NCBI RefSeq assembly: GCF_047511655.1
Contig: NC_133391.1
Location: 127,690,906-127,754,905 of the forward strand
DNA length: 64,000 nucleotides
Source of the DNA: Castor canadensis
Lineage: Eukaryota; Chordata; Mammalia; Rodentia; Castoridae
Direction: 5' to 3'
How positions within the stretch are numbered: position 1 is the first letter of the stretch; the number at the start of each line of letters is the position of its first letter. The notes beneath the pieces were generated by a model. The model was not told where the DNA came from and did no database searches. It saw only the letters and a list, made by a program, of their open reading frames with translations. The position numbers and the translations under genes were made by a program. Shown piece by piece: positions 58,800 through 64,000 of the stretch.

Positions 58800-59034
58800 G
58801 AGCTTGTTTGGAGGTTCTAGCAGGGGAGCGCAGCTACTCGTATACCCTTGACCGAAGAACGGTCTTCCTCTATCGCGGATGGTCGTCCTTTTCCACCGAG
58901 CGCGCAGCTTCGGGAGGGACGCACATGGAGCGGTGAGGGAGGAAGGGGACACCCGCCTAGCCAGCCAGATCAGCCGAATCAACCCTGGCGATCAATGGGG
59001 TGACAGATGTCGCAGCCAGATTGCCCTCACATCC
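58800..59034 (-). pseudogene. RN7SK: 7SK RNA retropseudogene, 3'-truncated and tailless
   Basis: The minus strand starts at 59,034 exactly with the 7SK 5' end (GGATGTGAGGGC) and follows 7SK RNA for about 235 nt with few changes. Recognisable blocks are GACATCTGTCACCCCATTGA, GGTTGATTCGGCTGATCTGG, GCGGGTGTCCCCTTCCTCCC and TGCTAGAACCTCCAAACAAG. It stops at about nt 235-238 of the 331-nt RNA, so the 3' stem-loop and U tail are missing, and no A tail is present. The identical 19-mer CAAATTATACTACACATGA lies on both sides (58,781-58,799 and 59,035-59,053), a perfect target duplication. The three bases TGA at 58,797-58,799 could belong to either 7SK or the duplication. Authentic 7SK is a Pol III RNA that holds P-TEFb in an inactive complex with HEXIM. 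This copy lost its external promoter and should be silent except as part of the NDUFAF2 intron. Confidence 0.96.
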
Positions 59035-59103
59035 CAAATTATACTACACATGAAAAATAAGAACCTGAACTTATAAAAAATTAGAATTTAGAATAATACC
59101 TAC

Positions 59104-59106
<3 letters not shown>

Positions 59107-59154
<48 letters not shown>
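59107..59154. repeat. (AC)n microsatellite
   Basis: Twenty-four AC units followed by a short AT run, about 50 bp from the 7SK copy. Confidence 0.95.
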
Positions 59155-59160
<6 letters not shown>

Positions 59161-59162
<2 letters not shown>

Positions 59163-59649
59163 TATATACACATATATACTTTCAAAATACATATAAGATA
59201 AAGATACAATGAAACTTTTGGTCTTAGAAAGACAGATCAAGTTTCTAAAATATTTAAATTACTAAGTACATTCTTCCAAATCCATATATTTTTACCCTTT
59301 ACCAGACATAAGCCATATACAGGATAATCTGACCATTATATGTCCATTAATTTCTTTCTATAGCTTAAACTATACATGCTAATAAATACATTATTTTAAT
59401 GAATATTAAACATTTTGAAGTATAAATATATTACCTTTGAGTCAATTAAAAATTTTGAAGACTACAAAAGGATTTAGTAAATAATAGTGAAATTTGTTAT
59501 GAATTATGTTTCTGAACCCCACACCAAAGATAGCCAGAAAGGTGTGACCATCTTACACTATATAAGAGAATATATTAAACAGCTCCCTACTCATCAATGT
59601 AATTATAATAGGAACTTGATGTTTTAAAATGTTCTGAGCTGCACTCTTT
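59161..59649. other. NDUFAF2 intron, AT-rich
   Basis: No gene or clear repeat recognised. Confidence 0.45.
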
Positions 59650-59728
59650 TTTGGGGGGTGGTGGGATTGAACCCATGGCCTCATATATACTAGGACACAC
59701 TATGTTACCAATCATCTACACCCCCCAT
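59650..59728 (-). repeat. ID SINE, minus strand, diverged
   Basis: The text 'ggtgggattgaacccatggc', 'ctcatatatactaggacaca' and 'tacacccccc' is an old ID unit in reverse. Confidence 0.65.
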
Positions 59729-60915
59729 ATATTCTTTTAACATTCAATTTTGGAACATGCTGAAAAACAATTCAGCCCTAGCAAAAGATATAGTGACACA
59801 TAAGCTTGAAAATATTGCCAAACTATTTAAACTACATTTTCTAGTTCTACAAGTTGAATTGCCAGAATGAAACAGTGAGTTACTAGATCACCATTTTTCA
59901 GTCTAGGAAAGAAAGAAGAGAAAAAACAGCCCCCCCAAAAGATATTCTGTGTGCAGACCCAAGGCAAGGCCTAGTAGGTTAGTAATAAAAAATGAATTTA
60001 ATCTTACCCAGATGGTAGTAGGAACCAAAAGGGTAAATAAATGACAGCACTTAGGTTAGTACGCTAGCTCTGGGTTGCTAAGAAATCTATTAGAATGAAA
60101 CAGCCGCCAAATGAGTTATGCTTTAGCAGACGCTGCTCCCACTATGTGTTCTTGCCAATCACTAGTGGGCCTCTGCCAAATCAATGTCACATTTAATTTA
60201 TTCACATTCAAATCTATTGCAAACACCCTTTGATCAATTACAATAATGAGAATGTACACTGAGTTTTATTGTTTTGACATGCTTTCTTGAACTTTCCTCC
60301 TGCATTTTTTTCAAAACATTTCTAATTGCAAGAAGTTGATCTCAAGGGTTCTTGTTATTTGAGGGGACAATTGTAAGGTTTGTTTATATTCTTTGCTGGC
60401 TAGGAATTTCTGGCATTGAGTTTTCTTTCTTTGAACTTGAGCCAGATTAATTATTAAATCTTGAAATGTCACTAAAATGAACTAATCACAGAGCTCAAGT
60501 CATTAATAGTTTTGCAGGTGGTATTTCCTTTAGTAAAACAAATGAACTTCCATATATATGAAAAAAGTACCTTTGAGCATAGACACATTATTTAATTGAA
60601 AAAGAAACTTAGTAGTTAAACATTAATAAAAAACAATTAGTCATTTAACTTTAGTCCTATTTAATTGAACTACCCTGGTGGGAGACAAAGAAAACCTTGC
60701 TCCCTTTTGTGAGAAAGAGACACCATAATCCCTGGAAGAAAAGACAGGTCCCCCTGGATTTCTGGGCTAGGTCTCTGAGAGGGAGAGAAATGGCAGAGAA
60801 GCAAGAGCCTTGGAGGGCTCTATCAGTGAGTGACTGCTAACGTTTATTGGAGTTGTTAAGCGCCAGCTGTTGTAAGGAGAAAAGGATTCCTTTTTCCTAC
60901 ATTGAGACAGGGAAT
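59729..60915. other. NDUFAF2 intron, unique sequence
   Basis: No gene or clear repeat recognised. Confidence 0.45.
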
Positions 60916-60924
60916 AAGAAAATT

Positions 60925-61030
60925 TGTCCTTCCTTTTCTTCGTCCTTCCCTTCTCCATCCCTCTTTCCCCTCCCCTCCCTTCCTCTTCCCTCCCTTCCTG
61001 CCTTCCTCTCTCCCTCTCTCTCTCTCTGCC
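60925..61030. repeat. Pyrimidine-rich (CCTT/CT)n tract
   Basis: Almost pure C and T, ending in a (CT)n run at about 61,007-61,027. Confidence 0.85.
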
Positions 61031-61105
61031 TCTAACTCATGATCATTCTGCCACAGCCTCCTAAGTACAGGGCTTTCAGGTATAAACCACCATACCTGGC
61101 TTTCA
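61031..61105 (-). repeat. B1-like SINE fragment, minus strand
   Basis: The text 'cacagcctcctaagtacagg' with 'ataaaccaccatacctggct' is the reverse complement of the 5' part of a B1 unit. Confidence 0.6.
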
Positions 61106-62392
61106 AAGCTATTATTCTTATGGAGCTTTCTTGGAGAATGAGGAGGATAAGCAAAGGAGGTAGCATTTATAGTTCTGACTTAGCCAGGAGTTAAGACAGG
61201 GAAAATCTGGATAAGCACCACTAGTCATTAGTCATTATGGAACTAATGCTTACGGGTCCATTTCTATTTTCCCATCCACTTATTCATTGGTTCATTCACA
61301 TATTAATTGATAGTTAAAGACACAAGATAGAATGCTCAAGGAATTCACAATGTAGGGAAGAGAGACAGATAAAAAAGTAACTAAATATGATAAACATATG
61401 ATAATATTAAGAAAAGGATATTATGAAAATGTAGAGGAGAAGATGGTATCCTGATTATTATCCAACAGAGTGGGGATAGTAGAATAACTTCCTAGAGAAG
61501 TTAGTAGATAACTTCCTAGAGAAGGTGATTCTTGAGTCTAAATAACCTATAGGAATTAACCAGAGGAGGAATTTAGGAAGAGGAAGCACATGTTCAGAGG
61601 GATGTTTGAGTAAAGTAGTACAGTTAGTTCAGGACACTCTAGAGGTTCCTATAGAATGCAGGGGTCAGAACACACTTCATCTTGTAATGCAATTTTAAGA
61701 AACTTAGATTTTATCTTAAAAACAATGGTGAAACATTTTGGACTTTGAAGCAAGAGCAAGATTTCCAGATAAAATACAGGATGTTCAGTTAACTTTGAAT
61801 TTCAGAAAAATAAGCATTTACTTAGTATTTATATCCTAAATATTGCACAGGACATACTTACACTTAAAATTAGCTATCATGTATCTGAAATTAAAATTTA
61901 ATGGGCTGCACTGTATTTGTTTGCTTAATATGGCAATTATACATGGAGACTAACATGTTTTTACTTTGTGTTTAAAAATATGACTCTGGCAACTGTAGAA
62001 ATTGGAATGGAGGGAGGCAAGACTAGAACAGAGAAATCAGATAAGATGTTACTGCAGAAATGCAAGTGAGAAATCATTATGTTAGGAACCAAGGCAATGA
62101 TAAGATGTGAGGAAAAGACAGACTGTTAAGGTAAAGGAGAAAGTCTTGGTCCCCAAGTATGTGAAGATGAAGGAGACCACAGAGATTCCCCATGTCTAAT
62201 GCCTGGTAACAGATAATGCCATTGGCCATGGAAGGAAATAAAGAAAAAGAAGAGGAGGCTCCATTTTAAACAGACCAAATTTGAGATGCCTATAAAGGCT
62301 TCAAGTACTTGTATCTGTTAGCTCTGCCTTCTTGGCCAAGCCTCTTTTTTTGGTATGAAAGATTTTTTTGTCTTAACCCCTTTCAGAAATTG
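61106..62392. other. NDUFAF2 intron with a 24-bp tandem duplication
   Basis: No gene. The 17-mer ATAACTTCCTAGAGAAG is present twice (61,484-61,500 and 61,508-61,524), giving 1.7 copies of a 24-bp unit. Confidence 0.6.
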
Positions 62393-62490
62393 CTGGGCTG
62401 AATGCATGGCTCAAGTGTTAGAACACCTGACTGGCAAGTACAAAGTCCTGAGTTCAAAGCCCAGTACTACCAACAAAAAAAAAAAAAAAA
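62393..62490 (+). repeat. ID SINE
   Basis: The segments 'gctgaatgcatggctcaagt', 'gttagaacacctgactggca' and 'gagttcaaagcccagtacta' form an ID unit with an A tail. Confidence 0.85.
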
Positions 62491-62539
62491 GAAAAATTAT
62501 CATCAAGATAATCAGATCTCCATCCTAAGTTTCATTATT

Positions 62540-62775
62540 TTTTAAAATTTTTATTTTAATTTTTTTATTGTGCTGGGTGTGGGTACATTATAGCATTTAC
62601 AAAGGTTCTTACATGTATCAGATATATCATACTTGAACTCCCCCCCACCCCCTCTCCTGATTCCTGGAACAGTTACAAGAAGTATCATTTTTGCATTTAT
62701 ATACATGTGTATACATTATTTGAACCATATTCATCCTCCTACCCCTTCCCCCCACATCACCCTCTCCCACCAGTG
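62540..62775 (-). mobile_element. L1 3' UTR fragment, minus strand
   Basis: T-rich start, then 'attgtgctgggtgtgggtac', 'attatagcatttacaaaggt', C-rich stretches (62,639-62,657 and 62,738-62,760) and 'tgtgtatacattatttgaac'. Read on the minus strand this is an L1 3' UTR with its G-rich tracts and A tail. It is diverged from the three young copies. Confidence 0.55.
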
Positions 62776-63309
62776 CCAACCCATCTCCATTGTCAACAGC
62801 ATTTCTTGCCTGAACTATAAACATCTCCTAACAGGTATTCTTGGCCCTCTGATCTAATGTTACATGGCAAAGAGTGACCTTTCCTGCCACTTCCACTAAA
62901 AACCTTGGATTCTTAGGAAAAACCCCAATCTTGCCTGTGGCAGGTAAGGAGATACTGTGATAAGATCCTTCTTCAAGGAAGGCCTTCCTTCCCAGATGCA
63001 GTGATGCTGTGACCTGGCAGCCTGCAGCTGTCCACCACTTTAGCATGTGTCCCAGCAGCAGACAGCTGCCTTGCTCTGGGTTTCAAGTAAGTGAGATAAG
63101 CAGGGACATAAAGGCCTAGCCTCTACAACCAGGTATAGGAAGACTTTGATGCTCCAGACTTCCTGTGAAGCTTTGCTTGGGGATGCATCATGGTTAGACT
63201 TTGTCTTCTGTCGCCTCCCAATTCCTTCCTCTTCCTTACACAAGGATACCTAATGAATATGTTCTACCTTAACTCCATCTCATATCTGCTTCTGATGTAC
63301 CTAACTTCA

Positions 63310-63545
63310 AAAGGCCTAGGTAATCTGATTGCTCCCTGCCTCTCCAATCTCAATTCATGTCACCTTCCCATTTGGCTTAGTACACTAGCTTCACTGGCTT
63401 CTTCGTTGTTTTTCAAGCATACTGTACTTCACCAGGCCCCTTTCTGCTCTCTGCCTAAAAGGCATTTTCTCCAGTTCTTCATACCTAGTTGAACCTCACT
63501 CAGGCTTAAGGGAAGGCCAACAACTTAAAGACAGCTTCCCTGGAT
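63310..63545 (+). repeat. L2 LINE fragment
   Basis: The text 'caggcccctttctgctctct', 'gcctaaaaggcattttctcc' and 'cactcaggcttaagggaagg' with 'cttccctgg' follows the order of L2 sequence. It is old and weak. Confidence 0.45.
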
Positions 63546-64000
63546 AAGCCATATATGTAAACATTTTTCCATAGTCAAAACTATTCAAGAAAGTATAAGC
63601 AAAGTTTAGTTTTCATCCTTGTTTTTTTACACTATTCACTCCTTCCTCCTAGCATTTTTATTAATTTTTGGTTTATTTTCTCATTATTTCTTTTATAAAA
63701 TATGCAAATCTCACTCTACATATAATTACATACATAAAATGTTTGAATTTGGCTCAGTGTGTACACTACCCACTGCTGAATGATCAGATTAACTTTGTAT
63801 GATGCAGTTGTATTACAAATCAAGTTTAAATTTAAACAGCAGTAATCAAAGATAAATTATATGCTATCATTAATAAAACAAATTCTGGTTCTAAATGACT
63901 TAACAGTCTTTCCTACATAATGCTGAAAATACCTTAAGATCCTGAAAACCAAGAAAAGACAGGTACAAATTTATTGGGAATAAATTCTTGGGAATTTATA
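63546..64000. other. NDUFAF2 intron, window edge
   Basis: AT-rich, with no gene or repeat recognised. Confidence 0.45.

Larger units (their letters stand above)
38060..64000 (-). other. NDUFAF2: NDUFAF2 last intron (continues past the window)
   Basis: No other NDUFAF2 exon was recognised upstream of the last one up to the window edge. The human gene spans about 200 kb with large introns, so a more than 26-kb last intron is expected. The features below up to 64,000 are therefore intronic insertions or intron sequence. The LARP1 retrocopy and the L1 copies are antisense to NDUFAF2; the 7SK copy is in the same orientation. Confidence 0.8.

Noticed and set aside
1-64000. Search for CRISPR arrays, prokaryotic operons or phage genes
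   Set aside because: Spliced genes, SINEs, LINEs and LTRs show mammalian nuclear DNA. The repeated units have no CRISPR-like spacing.

Overview
This window is mammalian nuclear DNA with two single-copy genes in a sea of transposon remains. The interspersed repeats point to a rodent. There are ID-type (tRNA-derived) SINEs, B1-like (7SL-derived) SINEs fused to ID units as dimers and trimers, and lineage-specific LINE-1 3' ends with a G-rich 3' UTR. My best guess is a beaver (Castor) or a related non-muroid rodent. That guess rests on repeat style and was not searched.

Layout. 1-28.9 kb: intergenic DNA with no convincing gene, holding MaLR/ERVL-type LTR remnants, a well-bounded 302-bp solo LTR (10,234-10,535), an ERVL-like internal fragment, MIR, L2 and MER5A relics, L1 pieces and SINEs. 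About 28.9-29.8 kb: a CpG island that is the promoter of SMIM15. 29.4-33.8 kb: SMIM15 on the + strand, with a noncoding first exon ending near 29,449, the whole 74-residue CDS in one exon (31,946-32,170), and a 3' UTR containing a Tigger-type DNA transposon. 33.8-37.7 kb: short spacer between convergent genes. 37,814-38,059: last coding exon of NDUFAF2 on the - strand; from 38,060 to the window end the sequence is NDUFAF2 intron. This tail-to-tail SMIM15/NDUFAF2 arrangement matches what I recall of human 5q12.1.

The NDUFAF2 intron is rich in nested retrotransposition: a decayed near-full-length L1 (about 41.4-46.85 kb); two 5'-truncated young L1 copies with target-site duplications (39,660-40,336 and 46,899-48,486); a 3.9-kb retrocopy of the LARP1 3' part with a 14-bp duplication (51,888-55,804) that splits an older L1; and a 3'-truncated, tailless 7SK RNA retropseudogene with a perfect 19-bp duplication (58,800-59,034).

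SMIM15 is a small single-pass membrane protein of unclear function. NDUFAF2 is a mitochondrial complex I assembly factor. The sequence gives no evidence that the two act together; they are simply neighbours. I found no CRISPR array, no operon and no clearly new biological system. The most notable items are the two cleanly bounded retrocopies (LARP1, 7SK) and the recurrent B1-B1-ID trimeric SINE.
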